Assembly (NCBI GenBank): GCA_963732405.1
Contig: CAVSZG010000001.1
Coordinates: 3,224,001-3,288,000 of the forward strand
Origin: JAUIAI01 sp963732405
GTDB taxonomy: Bacteria > Pseudomonadota > Gammaproteobacteria > Burkholderiales > Burkholderiaceae_E
Length of the DNA: 64,000 nucleotides
Direction: 5' to 3'
Positions 55,531-64,000 of the stretch are shown here, in pieces. A program made the translations under genes and the position numbers. The notes under the pieces were generated by a model, which ran no database searches, was not told the origin of the DNA, and was given only the letters and a program-made list of their open reading frames with translations. Every line of letters begins with the position of its first letter. Within the stretch, counting starts at the first letter, position 1.

Positions 55531-58278
55531 ATGAACGGTTTGTCAGGGGTCAGCCCTGCGACTTCGAATCGGGTGCTGGGCATGAGCACCTTCGCGTTCA
55601 CGATCTGCTTTGCAGTGTGGACGATCTTCTCGATTATCGGGGTGCGCATCAAACAGGAACTGGGTCTGTCCGATACCCAGTTCGGACTGCTGGTGGGCAC
55701 GCCCATCCTGACCGGTTCGCTCTCACGCATCTTCCTGGGCGTCTGGACCGATCAATACGGCGGGCGCATCGTCTATGTGCTGACGATGCTGGCCGCGGCC
55801 GCGGCGACCTTCGCGCTCTCCTACGCCACCACCTACGAAATGATGTTGCTCGCCGCGCTGGGCGTCGGTCTGGCTGGTGGATCGTTCGCGGTCGGGGTGG
55901 CCTATGTGTCCAAGTGGTTTCCGAGCCATCGTCAGGGCACCGCACTCGGGATCTTTGGCGTGGGCAATGTCGGCGCGGCCGTCACGAAGTTCATCGCCCC
56001 CTTCGTCATGGTTGCCTATGGCTGGACCACGGTCGCCCAGGTCTGGGCGGTGGCGCTGGTCGTGGTGGCCGCCGTGTTCTGGTTCACGACCGACGACGAT
56101 CCGGACCTCAAGGCCAGGCGGGCCAGTGGTCAGCGGGCCCGCGGCGCGCTGCTGCAGTTGACCCCGCTGAAAAATCTGCAGGTCTGGCGATTCGCGATCT
56201 ATTACTTCTTCGTATTCGGCGGTTTCGTCGCGCTTGCGCTCTGGCTGCCCCGGTATCTGGTGGATGTGTACTCGCTCGATATCAAGACCGCCGGCATGAT
56301 TGCGGCCTTGTATTCGATTCCGGCGTCGATTTTTCGCGCCTACGGCGGCCATCTGGCGGATCGGTTCGGTGCCCGCAGCATCATGTACTGGACCTTCGGC
56401 GTTGGCATGCTGATGACCTTCATGCTGTCGTATCCAAATACCGACTACGTGATTCACGGCATCAAGGGTGACATTGCCTTCTCGACCCGCATGGGTCTGG
56501 TGCCCTTCATCATCGCGATCTTCGTCTTGGGCTTTTTCATGTCGCTGGGCAAGGCGGCGGTCTATAAGCACATTCCGGTCTACTACCCGGATCACGTGGG
56601 TGCCGTCGGTGGGCTGGTGGGCATGATCGGTGGTCTGGGCGGATTCATTCTGCCGATCGCCTTTGGTGCCTTGCTCGACCTGACCCAGGTCTGGACCAGC
56701 AGCTTCATGCTGCTGTTCCTGATCGTCTCGGTATCAATGCTCTGGATGCACCTGTCGATCCGGCGCATGGAGCGCAGCGCCACGTCCGACGCCCTGGATT
56801 CACTGCCCGAGTTGCCCGAGATGCAGGCCGTCCATGGCGCGGCGCAAAAAGGCGCCATGGGCAAAAAGGTGCTCACTGAATGGCGCCCAGAGGATGAGGC
56901 GTTCTGGGCCAGCGAAGGCCAACGCATTGCAAGGCGCAACCTCTGGATCTCGATTCCGGCGCTGCTGCTGGCGTTCTCGGTCTGGATGGTCTGGAGCGTG
57001 GTGGTGGCCAAGCTGCCTGCGATCGGTTTCAACTTCAGCACCGACCAGTTGTTCTGGCTGGCGGCGCTGCCGGGTCTGTCGGGCGCGACCCTGCGCATCT
57101 TCTATTCCTTCATGGTGCCGATCTTCGGCGGGCGGCTCTGGACCACGCTGACCACAGCCTCATTGTTGATCCCGGCTCTGGGCATCGGTTATGCGGTACA
57201 GGATCCCAGCACGCCGTATCTGATCTTCCTGGTGCTCGCGCTATTGTGCGGTCTGGGTGGCGGCAACTTCGCTTCCTCCATGTCGAACATTTCGTTCTTC
57301 TTTCCCAAGAAAGAGAAGGGCAATGCGCTGGCGCTCAATGCGGGCCTGGGCAATCTGGGCGTGAGCCTGATGCAGTTCATCGTGCCTTTGGTGGTCACGG
57401 CCGGGGTGTTCGGCGCGCTCGGTGGCGAGCCGGTCAGGACTGCCACGGGCCAGGATCTGTGGATCCAGAATGCCGGCTTCGTCTGGGTGCCATTCCTGAT
57501 CATTGCGACGATGGCGGCTTGGTTCGGCATGAATGACATCGCCTCGGCCAAGGCCTCCTTCGCCGAACAGTCGGTGATCTTCAGCCGCCGCCATAACTGG
57601 ATCATGTGCTGGCTTTATACGGGCACCTTTGGCTCTTTCATCGGTTATTCGGCGGGCTTTCCGCTGCTCGCCAAGATGCAGTTTCCCGAAGTCAATTCGC
57701 TGCCCTTCATCTTCCTGGGGCCGCTGGTCGGTGCGCTGTCGCGCGCCGGCACCGGATGGATCTCGGACAAGTACGGCGGCGCACGGGTGACCTTCTGGAC
57801 CTTCCTGCTCATGATCGCAGCGGTGTTCGGCGTGTTGTTCTTCCTGGGCATCAAGGAACAACCGGGTGCGTTCTGGGGATTCTTCGCCATGTTCATGGTG
57901 TTGTTCTTCGCCACCGGGGTGGGCAATGCGTCGACCTTCCAGATGATCCCGATCATCATGCGTCAGGAGATCGCCCGGCTGATGCCGCAGCTGTCGCAAT
58001 CCGAGCGTCTGCGCCAGGCCGAGAAGGAGTCGGCGGCCATCATCGGCTTCACCTCGGCGGTCGCAGCGTATGGCGCCTTCTTCATTCCCAAGTCGTATGG
58101 CACGGCGATCACGCTGACCGGCGGTCCGCAGGCTGCCCTCTGGGGATTTCTGATCTTTTATGTGAGCTGTGCGCTGCTGACATGGTCCGTCTACACGCGT
58201 CGCTCGGGAATGTTGCATGACATCGAGCGTGGTCTGGCGCCGGCCGGCAGTGTCGGCCCGGTCAGCGTGGCCTCCTGA
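55531..58278 (+). CDS. narK: Nitrate/nitrite transporter, NarK1-NarK2 fusion
   Basis: 915 residues with about 24 hydrophobic segments, made of two MFS modules. The first (residues ~1-440) has the NarK1-type pattern and F-G-V-G-N-V-G-A-A nitrate signature near 145; the second (~500-900) carries N-A-G-L-G-N-L-G-V near 605 and a longer NarK2-like fold. The linker near 440-480 is cytosolic and charged. Such fusions serve nitrate/proton symport and nitrate/nitrite exchange in denitrifiers. Start at ATG 55531 with GGGAG upstream. Leads narGHJ, 21 bases to narG. Confidence 0.95.
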   Translation: MNGLSGVSPATSNRVLGMSTFAFTICFAVWTIFSIIGVRIKQELGLSDTQFGLLVGTPILTGSLSRIFLGVWTDQYGGRIVYVLTMLAAAAATFALSYATTYEMMLLAALGVGLAGGSFAVGVAYVSKWFPSHRQGTALGIFGVGNVGAAVTKFIAPFVMVAYGWTTVAQVWAVALVVVAAVFWFTTDDDPDLKARRASGQRARGALLQLTPLKNLQVWRFAIYYFFVFGGFVALALWLPRYLVDVYSLDIKTAGMIAALYSIPASIFRAYGGHLADRFGARSIMYWTFGVGMLMTFMLSYPNTDYVIHGIKGDIAFSTRMGLVPFIIAIFVLGFFMSLGKAAVYKHIPVYYPDHVGAVGGLVGMIGGLGGFILPIAFGALLDLTQVWTSSFMLLFLIVSVSMLWMHLSIRRMERSATSDALDSLPELPEMQAVHGAAQKGAMGKKVLTEWRPEDEAFWASEGQRIARRNLWISIPALLLAFSVWMVWSVVVAKLPAIGFNFSTDQLFWLAALPGLSGATLRIFYSFMVPIFGGRLWTTLTTASLLIPALGIGYAVQDPSTPYLIFLVLALLCGLGGGNFASSMSNISFFFPKKEKGNALALNAGLGNLGVSLMQFIVPLVVTAGVFGALGGEPVRTATGQDLWIQNAGFVWVPFLIIATMAAWFGMNDIASAKASFAEQSVIFSRRHNWIMCWLYTGTFGSFIGYSAGFPLLAKMQFPEVNSLPFIFLGPLVGALSRAGTGWISDKYGGARVTFWTFLLMIAAVFGVLFFLGIKEQPGAFWGFFAMFMVLFFATGVGNASTFQMIPIIMRQEIARLMPQLSQSERLRQAEKESAAIIGFTSAVAAYGAFFIPKSYGTAITLTGGPQAALWGFLIFYVSCALLTWSVYTRRSGMLHDIERGLAPAGSVGPVSVAS

Positions 58279-58299
58279 AAAAAACTGCCTGGAGCAAGC

Positions 58300-61200
58300 A
58301 TGAGTCATTTTCTGGATCGACTGAGCTATTTCCGATTGCCCACTGAATCCTTCTCGGGTGATCACGGCCGGGTGACCGGCGAGGATCGCACCTGGGAGGA
58401 CGCCTACCGGAACCGCTGGGCGCACGACAAGATCGTGCGCAGCACCCACGGCGTGAACTGTACGGGCTCATGCTCGTGGAAGATTTACGTGAAGGGCGGC
58501 ATCGTCACCTGGGAGACTCAGCAGACCGACTACCCGCGTACCCGCTGGGACATGCCCAATCACGAGCCACGAGGCTGTGCCCGCGGGGCGAGCTATTCCT
58601 GGTATCTCTACAGCGCCAACCGGGTCAAGTATCCGATGGTGCGGGGGCGCCTGATCGAGCGTTGGCGTGCCGCCCTGGCGGTGAGCAAAACGCCGGTGGA
58701 TGCCTGGGCGAGCATCGTCGAGGATGACGCGGCCCGTCGCGACTACCAGAAGGTGCGCGGCATGGGCGGCTTCGTGCGCAGTTCCTGGGAGGAGGTGAAT
58801 CAGCTCATCGCGGCGGCCAATGTCTACACGATCAAGACGCATGGTCCGGACCGGGTGATCGGCTTCTCGCCGATTCCGGCGATGAGCATGATCAGCTATG
58901 CGGCAGGCTCGCGTTATCTGAGCCTGATCGGTGGCGTCTGCATGAGCTTCTATGACTGGTATTGTGATCTGCCGCCCGCCAGTCCGCAGGTCTGGGGCGA
59001 GCAGACCGATGTGCCCGAGTCGGCCGACTGGTACAACTCGACCTTCATCATTGCCTGGGGTTCGAATGTGCCACAGACCCGCACGCCGGATGCGCACTTC
59101 CTGACCGAGGTGCGCTACAAGGGTGCCAAGACGGTGGCGGTCACACCCGACTACAGCGAGGTCGCCAAGCTGTCAGATCTGTGGCTGCATCCCAAGCAGG
59201 GCACGGACGCAGCGCTCGCGATGGCGATGGGCCATGTGGTGTTGCGAGAGTTCTATTTCGAGCGGCGCAGCGCCTATTTTGATCAATATGCGCGCCGATT
59301 CACCGACCTGCCCATGCTGGTGATGTTGCGCGAGCATACCTTGCCCGATGGTCGCACGATGCGGGTACCCGATCGTTATCTGCGCGCCAGCGATTTCACT
59401 GACAAGCTGGGCCAGACCAACAATCCGGAATGGAAGACCCTGGCCTTCGACACCGCGGGTCGGGCAGTGGTGCCCAACGGCTCGATCGGCTTCCGGTGGG
59501 GGCAGGGCGAGGCAGACGGCCCGGCCCGTTGGAATCTCGAGGATCGCGAAGCGCGTGATGGCCAGACCGTGGTGCTCAAGCTGTCGGTACTGGAAGACGG
59601 CGATCAGGCGCATGAGATCGTCGAGGTCGGCCTGCCCTACTTCGGCGGCATTGATACCCCGCATTTCACGGCCAATGCGCAACAGGGCGAGGTGAATGTC
59701 GTGCGGGTGCCGGCCGTGCGCCTTCGCCTGGGCGACGCGGGAGAGATGATCGTGGCGACCGTGTTCGATCTGCAGGCCGCCCAATATGGCATCGATCGTG
59801 GCCTGGGTTCAGGCGCCGGCGCCTACAGCGACAATGCGGCCTATACCCCGGCCTGGGCCGAGCAGATCACGGGTGTGGCGGCCGACCAGATCATCACGGT
59901 GGCCCGGCAGTTTGCCGACAACGCCGAGAAGACCGAGGGCCGCTCGATGGTGATCATCGGCGCGGCGATGAACCACTGGTATCACGCCGATATGAACTAC
60001 CGGGGCGTAATCAATCTGCTGATGATGTGTGGCTGCATCGGCAAGAGTGGGGGTGGTTGGGCGCACTACGTGGGACAGGAGAAACTTCGGCCCCAGACCG
60101 GGTGGCTGCCGCTGGCTTTTGCGCTGGACTGGATCCGGCCGCCTCGCCAGCAGAACAGCACCAGTTTCTTTTATGCGCACACCGACCAGTGGCGCTACGA
60201 GAAGCTGGGGATGGAGGAGATCGTGTCGCCACTGGCCGATCGCTCCGCCTACTCGGGCGCGATGATCGACTTCAACGTGCGAGCCGAGCGCATGGGCTGG
60301 TTGCCCAGCGCCCCCCAGCTCAAGACCAACCCGCTGCAGGTGGTGCGCGATGCGGCGGCGGCGGGCATGGAGCCCAAGGACTACGTGGTGGCCGCCCTGC
60401 GCGACGGGTCTCTGCAGATGAGTTGCGAGGATCCGGATGCGCCGCAGAACTGGCCGCGCAATCTGTTTGTCTGGCGCTCCAATCTGCTGGGCTCGAGTGG
60501 CAAGGGGCACGAATATTTCTGCAAGCATCTGCTGGGTACCGAACACGGTGTGCAGGGCAGGGATCTGGGCCCCGACGATGCCAAGCCGGCCGAAGTGGTC
60601 TGGCATGAGCAGGCACCGGAAGGCAAGCTGGATCTTCTGGTCACCCTGGACTTCCGGATGAGCACGACCTGTCTGTACAGCGACATCGTGCTGCCCACGG
60701 CAAGCTGGTATGAAAAAAACGACCTGAATACCAGCGACATGCATCCCTTCATCCATCCGCTGTCCACAGCGGTCGATCCGGTCTGGCAGTCGCGCAGCGA
60801 CTGGGAGATCTACAAAGGCTTTGCCAAGGCATTCAGCGAGGTTTGCGTGGGGCACCTGGGGGTGGAGAAGGAAGTGGTGCTCACCCCCCTGATGCACGAC
60901 ACGCCGGCCGAACTGGCCCAGCCCTTCGAGGTCAGGGAATGGAAGAAGGGGCAGTGCGAGCTGATCCCGGGCAAGACGGCGCCGCAGATCGCGGTGGTCG
61001 AGCGCGACTATCCCAATGTGTACAAGCGCTTCACGGCCCTGGGGCCGCTGCTGGCCAAGGTGGGCAATGGTGGCAAGGGCATCGGCTGGAACACCCAGAC
61101 CGAAGTGGAGCAGCTCGGCCAGCTCAACGGGCTCACCACTGAGGCGGGCGTTACCCAGGGCCTGCCCCGGATTCACACCGATATCGATGCCTGCGAAGTC

Positions 61201-62097
61201 GTCATGCAGCTGGCACCCGAAACCAACGGGCATGTCTCGGTCAAGGCCTGGGAAGCGCTGGGACGCATGACAGGGCGGGACCATACCCATCTGGCCCTGC
61301 ATCGCGAAGACGAGAAGATCCGGTTTCGCGACATTCAGGCCCAGCCGCGCAAGATCATCAGCAGCCCGACCTGGAGCGGCATCGAGAGCGAGACCGTGAG
61401 CTACAACGCGGGCTATACCAACACCCATGAGCTGATTCCGTGGCGCACGCTGTCCGGTCGACAGCAGTTTTATCAGGATCATCCGTGGATGATTGCCTTT
61501 GGCGAAGCGATGTCGAGCTATCGCCCACCGGTGGACCTGAAGACCACGGTGGGCATCCACAACAAGCGCAGCAACGGCAATCCGGAGATTCTGCTCAATT
61601 TCATCACGCCGCACCAGAAGTGGGGCATCCACAGCACCTATAGCGACAACCTGATGATGCTCACGCTCAATCGGGGCGGACCCGTCATCTGGTTGAGCGA
61701 AGATGACGCGAAGCGCGCCGGCATCGAGGACAACGACTGGGTGGAGTTGTTCAACATCAATGGTGCGATTGCGGCGCGTGCGGTGGTCAGCCAGCGGGTC
61801 AACCCGGGCATGGTGATGATGTATCACGCCCAGGAAAAAATCGTGAATACGCCCGGCTCGCAGATCACCGGGACCCGGGGTGGTATTCACAACTCGGTGA
61901 CGCGGATCGTGCTCAAACCGACGCACATGATCGGCGGCTATGCCCAGCTCAGCTATGGATTCAATTATTACGGGACGATCGGCACCAATCGCGATGAATT
62001 CGTGGTGGTGCGCAAGATGAGCAAGGTCGACTGGCTCGACACGCCACGAGACGATCATCTCGCCCCCGTGTATCAGGCTCAAGGAGAGAATCCGTGA
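58300..62097 (+). CDS. narG: Respiratory nitrate reductase alpha subunit
   Basis: 1265 residues, full NarG length. The [4Fe-4S] FS0 ligands are in H-G-V-N-C-T-G-S-C-S-W near residue 50, with His replacing the first Cys as in NarG. The molybdenum-binding Asp region is in W-Y-N-S-T-F-I-I-A-W-G-S-N near 245. Mo-bisMGD-dependent nitrate to nitrite reduction on the cytoplasmic face, fed by NarH and NarI. Starts at ATG 58300; overlaps narH by 4 bases. Confidence 0.98.
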   Translation: MSHFLDRLSYFRLPTESFSGDHGRVTGEDRTWEDAYRNRWAHDKIVRSTHGVNCTGSCSWKIYVKGGIVTWETQQTDYPRTRWDMPNHEPRGCARGASYSWYLYSANRVKYPMVRGRLIERWRAALAVSKTPVDAWASIVEDDAARRDYQKVRGMGGFVRSSWEEVNQLIAAANVYTIKTHGPDRVIGFSPIPAMSMISYAAGSRYLSLIGGVCMSFYDWYCDLPPASPQVWGEQTDVPESADWYNSTFIIAWGSNVPQTRTPDAHFLTEVRYKGAKTVAVTPDYSEVAKLSDLWLHPKQGTDAALAMAMGHVVLREFYFERRSAYFDQYARRFTDLPMLVMLREHTLPDGRTMRVPDRYLRASDFTDKLGQTNNPEWKTLAFDTAGRAVVPNGSIGFRWGQGEADGPARWNLEDREARDGQTVVLKLSVLEDGDQAHEIVEVGLPYFGGIDTPHFTANAQQGEVNVVRVPAVRLRLGDAGEMIVATVFDLQAAQYGIDRGLGSGAGAYSDNAAYTPAWAEQITGVAADQIITVARQFADNAEKTEGRSMVIIGAAMNHWYHADMNYRGVINLLMMCGCIGKSGGGWAHYVGQEKLRPQTGWLPLAFALDWIRPPRQQNSTSFFYAHTDQWRYEKLGMEEIVSPLADRSAYSGAMIDFNVRAERMGWLPSAPQLKTNPLQVVRDAAAAGMEPKDYVVAALRDGSLQMSCEDPDAPQNWPRNLFVWRSNLLGSSGKGHEYFCKHLLGTEHGVQGRDLGPDDAKPAEVVWHEQAPEGKLDLLVTLDFRMSTTCLYSDIVLPTASWYEKNDLNTSDMHPFIHPLSTAVDPVWQSRSDWEIYKGFAKAFSEVCVGHLGVEKEVVLTPLMHDTPAELAQPFEVREWKKGQCELIPGKTAPQIAVVERDYPNVYKRFTALGPLLAKVGNGGKGIGWNTQTEVEQLGQLNGLTTEAGVTQGLPRIHTDIDACEVVMQLAPETNGHVSVKAWEALGRMTGRDHTHLALHREDEKIRFRDIQAQPRKIISSPTWSGIESETVSYNAGYTNTHELIPWRTLSGRQQFYQDHPWMIAFGEAMSSYRPPVDLKTTVGIHNKRSNGNPEILLNFITPHQKWGIHSTYSDNLMMLTLNRGGPVIWLSEDDAKRAGIEDNDWVELFNINGAIAARAVVSQRVNPGMVMMYHAQEKIVNTPGSQITGTRGGIHNSVTRIVLKPTHMIGGYAQLSYGFNYYGTIGTNRDEFVVVRKMSKVDWLDTPRDDHLAPVYQAQGENP

Positions 62098-63617
62098 AAG
62101 TACGTGCGCAGATCGGGATGGTCTTGAATCTGGACAAGTGCATCGGCTGCCATACCTGCAGCGTGACCTGCAAAAACGTCTGGACCAGCCGGCCCGGCGT
62201 CGAATATGCCTGGTTCAACAATGTCGAGACCAAACCCGGTATCGGCTATCCGAAGGAATGGGAGAACCAGAGCAAGTGGAATGGTGGCTGGATCCGCAAG
62301 CCCAATGGCCGGATCGAACCGCGCCAGGGTGGCAAGTGGCAGTTGCTGATGAAGATCTTCGCCAATCCGAACATGCCGCAGATTGACGACTATTACGAGC
62401 CCTTCACCTTCGATTATGAGCATCTGCACAGCGCCCCGGAGATGAAGGCGGCGCCGACCGCCAGGCCGCGCTCGCTGATTACGGGCCAGCGGATGGAGAA
62501 GATCGAATGGGGTCCGAACTGGGAGGAGATCCTGGGCGGTGAATTCGCCAAGCGCAGCCGCGACCAGAACTTCGAGCAGATCCAGAAGGATATCTACGGC
62601 CAGTTCGAAAACACCTTCATGATGTATCTGCCACGGCTTTGCGAGCATTGCCTGAATCCGAGCTGCGTGGCTTCATGCCCTAGTGGCAGCATCTACAAGC
62701 GCGAGGAAGACGGCATTGTCCTGATCGATCAGGACAAGTGCCGCGGCTGGCGGATGTGCGTGAGCGGTTGCCCCTACAAGAAGATCTATTACAACTGGAA
62801 GAGTGGCAAGGCCGAGAAGTGCATCTTCTGTTATCCACGCATCGAAGCCGGTCAGCCCACCGTCTGCTCCGAAACCTGCGTGGGGCGGATCCGTTATCTG
62901 GGCGTGCTGCTTTACGACGCGGACCGGATCGAGGCGGCGGCCAGCGTGGTTCATGATCGTGATCTGTACCAGGCCCAGCTCGATATCTTCCTGGATCCGA
63001 ACGATCCGCAGGTGATCGAGCAGGCGCGCCGCGATGGCGTGCCCGAGGCCTGGCTCAGCGCGGCGCGCAACAGCCCGGTCTATCGCATGGCCGTGGACTG
63101 GAAAGTGGCCTTGCCGCTTCACCCCGAGTATCGGACACTGCCCATGGTCTGGTATGTACCGCCGCTCTCGCCGATCACCGCCGCCGCCAATGCCGGGCAG
63201 GTGGGCAACAATGGCGAAATCCCCGACGTTCGTCAGCTACGCATTCCGGTCAAGTATCTGGCCAACCTGCTGACCGCCGGCGATACGGCACCGGTGGTGC
63301 GCGCGCTCGAGCGTATGCTGGCGATGCGCGCCTACCAGCGGGCGCGCCACGTGGACGGCGTGACCAGCACCGAGGCGATCGATCAGGTCGGCCTGAGCGT
63401 GGAGCAGGTCGAAACCATGTATCGGATCATGGCGATCGCCAACTACGAGGATCGTTATGTGATTCCGGGAACGCATCGTGAATATGCCGAGAATGCGTTC
63501 AATGTTCGCGGCGGTTGTGGCTTCAGTTTCGGCAATGGCTGCTCGGAAGGGGTGACCGAGACCAGCCTGTTCGGCAGCGAGAAGAAGCGCACGATTCCGA
63601 TCAAGGCGGAGATCTGA
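62094..63617 (+). CDS. narH: Respiratory nitrate reductase beta subunit
   Basis: 507 residues, starting at GTG 62094. Four iron-sulfur clusters are carried by C-I-G-C-H-T-C-S-V-T-C (near residue 16), C-E-H-C-L-N-P-S-C near 184, C-R-G-W-R-M-C-V-S-G-C near 217 (Trp replaces Cys, giving the [3Fe-4S] cluster), and C-I-F-C plus C-S-E-T-C near 244-264. Passes electrons from NarI haem to NarG. Stop 2 bases before narJ. Confidence 0.98.
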   Translation: MKVRAQIGMVLNLDKCIGCHTCSVTCKNVWTSRPGVEYAWFNNVETKPGIGYPKEWENQSKWNGGWIRKPNGRIEPRQGGKWQLLMKIFANPNMPQIDDYYEPFTFDYEHLHSAPEMKAAPTARPRSLITGQRMEKIEWGPNWEEILGGEFAKRSRDQNFEQIQKDIYGQFENTFMMYLPRLCEHCLNPSCVASCPSGSIYKREEDGIVLIDQDKCRGWRMCVSGCPYKKIYYNWKSGKAEKCIFCYPRIEAGQPTVCSETCVGRIRYLGVLLYDADRIEAAASVVHDRDLYQAQLDIFLDPNDPQVIEQARRDGVPEAWLSAARNSPVYRMAVDWKVALPLHPEYRTLPMVWYVPPLSPITAAANAGQVGNNGEIPDVRQLRIPVKYLANLLTAGDTAPVVRALERMLAMRAYQRARHVDGVTSTEAIDQVGLSVEQVETMYRIMAIANYEDRYVIPGTHREYAENAFNVRGGCGFSFGNGCSEGVTETSLFGSEKKRTIPIKAEI

Positions 63618-63619
63618 TC

Positions 63620-64000
63620 ATGAGTCTTTACACCCGAAAGCCGCCTGTCATGCGCTACTCATTGCGCGCGCTGGCCTTGTTGCTGGTGTATCCCGATGCC
63701 ACGCTGCGTGAGCATCTGCCTGAACTGCGCGACGCCCTGCATCAGGAGGCTGCGCTCGGACCGGCGCGTCTGGCCGAGCTGGACGGGCTGATCGGCCGGC
63801 TGGCCAGACGACCAGGGCTCGAGGTCGAGGCCGACTATGTCGAAACCTTCGACCGTGGCCGAGGCAGTTCGCTGCATCTGTTTGAACATGTTCATGGTGA
63901 TTCGCGTGATCGCGGCCCGGCAATGGTCGATCTGAGCCAGACGTATGAACAGGCGGGCCTGTATCTGGCACCCGGCGAGTTGCCGGACTACCTGCCCGTG
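63620..64000 (+). CDS. narJ: Nitrate reductase molybdenum cofactor assembly chaperone (3' end outside window)
   Basis: The frame from ATG 63620 is open to the window end (127 residues seen). It reads S-L-R-A-L-A-L-L-L-V-Y-P-D at residues 13-25, then L-F-E-H-V-H-G-D-S-R-D-R-G near residues 90-105 and M-V-D-L. These are NarJ/NarW signatures. NarJ holds apo-NarG for Mo-cofactor insertion. narI is expected just beyond the window. Confidence 0.93.
   Translation, partial: MSLYTRKPPVMRYSLRALALLLVYPDATLREHLPELRDALHQEAALGPARLAELDGLIGRLARRPGLEVEADYVETFDRGRGSSLHLFEHVHGDSRDRGPAMVDLSQTYEQAGLYLAPGELPDYLPV

Noticed and set aside
59809..62082. A 757-residue minus-strand ORF opposite narG
   Set aside because: Shadow ORF; narG is fully conserved on the plus strand and the antisense protein shows no domain.

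Overview
The window is a GC-rich, densely coded bacterial chromosome segment. It most resembles a betaproteobacterium, probably Burkholderiales. The support is gene order: pyrG-kdsA-(DUF1330)-eno-ftsB, PHP phosphatase-Sua5-like-M50 protease-trpS, dapA-bamC-MBL hydrolase, and lexA-imuA-imuB with a dnaE2. The genus cannot be named from sequence alone. No rRNA, tRNA, CRISPR array, insertion sequence or phage gene was seen.

Layout. 1-3.3 kb: the end of an AEC-type carrier, a MaoC-type hydratase, a chemotaxis receptor and an orphan c-type haem peptide. 3.3-16.8 kb: an SOS mutagenesis region. dnaE2 (with LexA box) sits about 7 kb from lexA-imuA-imuB (with LexA box). Between them lie a truncated halohydrin-dehalogenase-like gene, a GNAT acetyltransferase, a very large Ig-repeat surface protein and ugpQ. 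17-25.9 kb: an RRM RNA-binding protein, a GST, a 3-hydroxyisobutyrate-dehydrogenase-like enzyme, ETF-ubiquinone oxidoreductase, an SDR-P450 pair, a beta-lactamase-fold hydrolase and the scoAB CoA-transferase. This is a catabolic and lipid/acyl-CoA flavoured block. 26-36.8 kb: housekeeping genes (pyrG, kdsA, eno, ftsB, hslO, gamma-carbonic anhydrase, alpha/beta hydrolase, PHP phosphatase, Sua5-like, M50 protease, trpS). 36.8-48.9 kb: a GGDEF/EAL protein, a methyltransferase, dapA, bamC, an MBL hydrolase, a roxA-like oxygenase, an FKBP isomerase, a phosphoesterase and mutS. 49-54.5 kb: a five-component branched-chain-amino-acid-type (HAAT) ABC transporter with an embedded SDR. 54.5-64 kb: a respiratory nitrate reduction cluster, with a Crp/Fnr regulator divergent from narK1K2-narG-narH-narJ (cut by the window end). 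The intergenic region carries a perfect FNR-type palindrome.

Frame integrity is very uneven. Long genes such as dnaE2, mutS, narK and narG are intact. imuA/imuB, the Ig-repeat gene, bamC, roxA and above all the ABC transporter block carry single-base indels. Removing or adding one base restores a family-like protein each time, and no nonsense substitutions are seen. This points to very recent decay or to sequence error, not old pseudogenes. In imuA/imuB the three breaks all fall on the same octamer.

The most interesting biological signals are: a halohydrin-dehalogenase-type protein that keeps both family fingerprints but lacks about 80 central residues; the split, LexA-controlled mutasome; the nitrate-respiration regulatory region with two different Fnr-type palindromes and a regulator lacking an N-terminal Fe-S cysteine cluster; and a homopolymer-rich surface protein gene. 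I did not find a clearly new multi-gene system.
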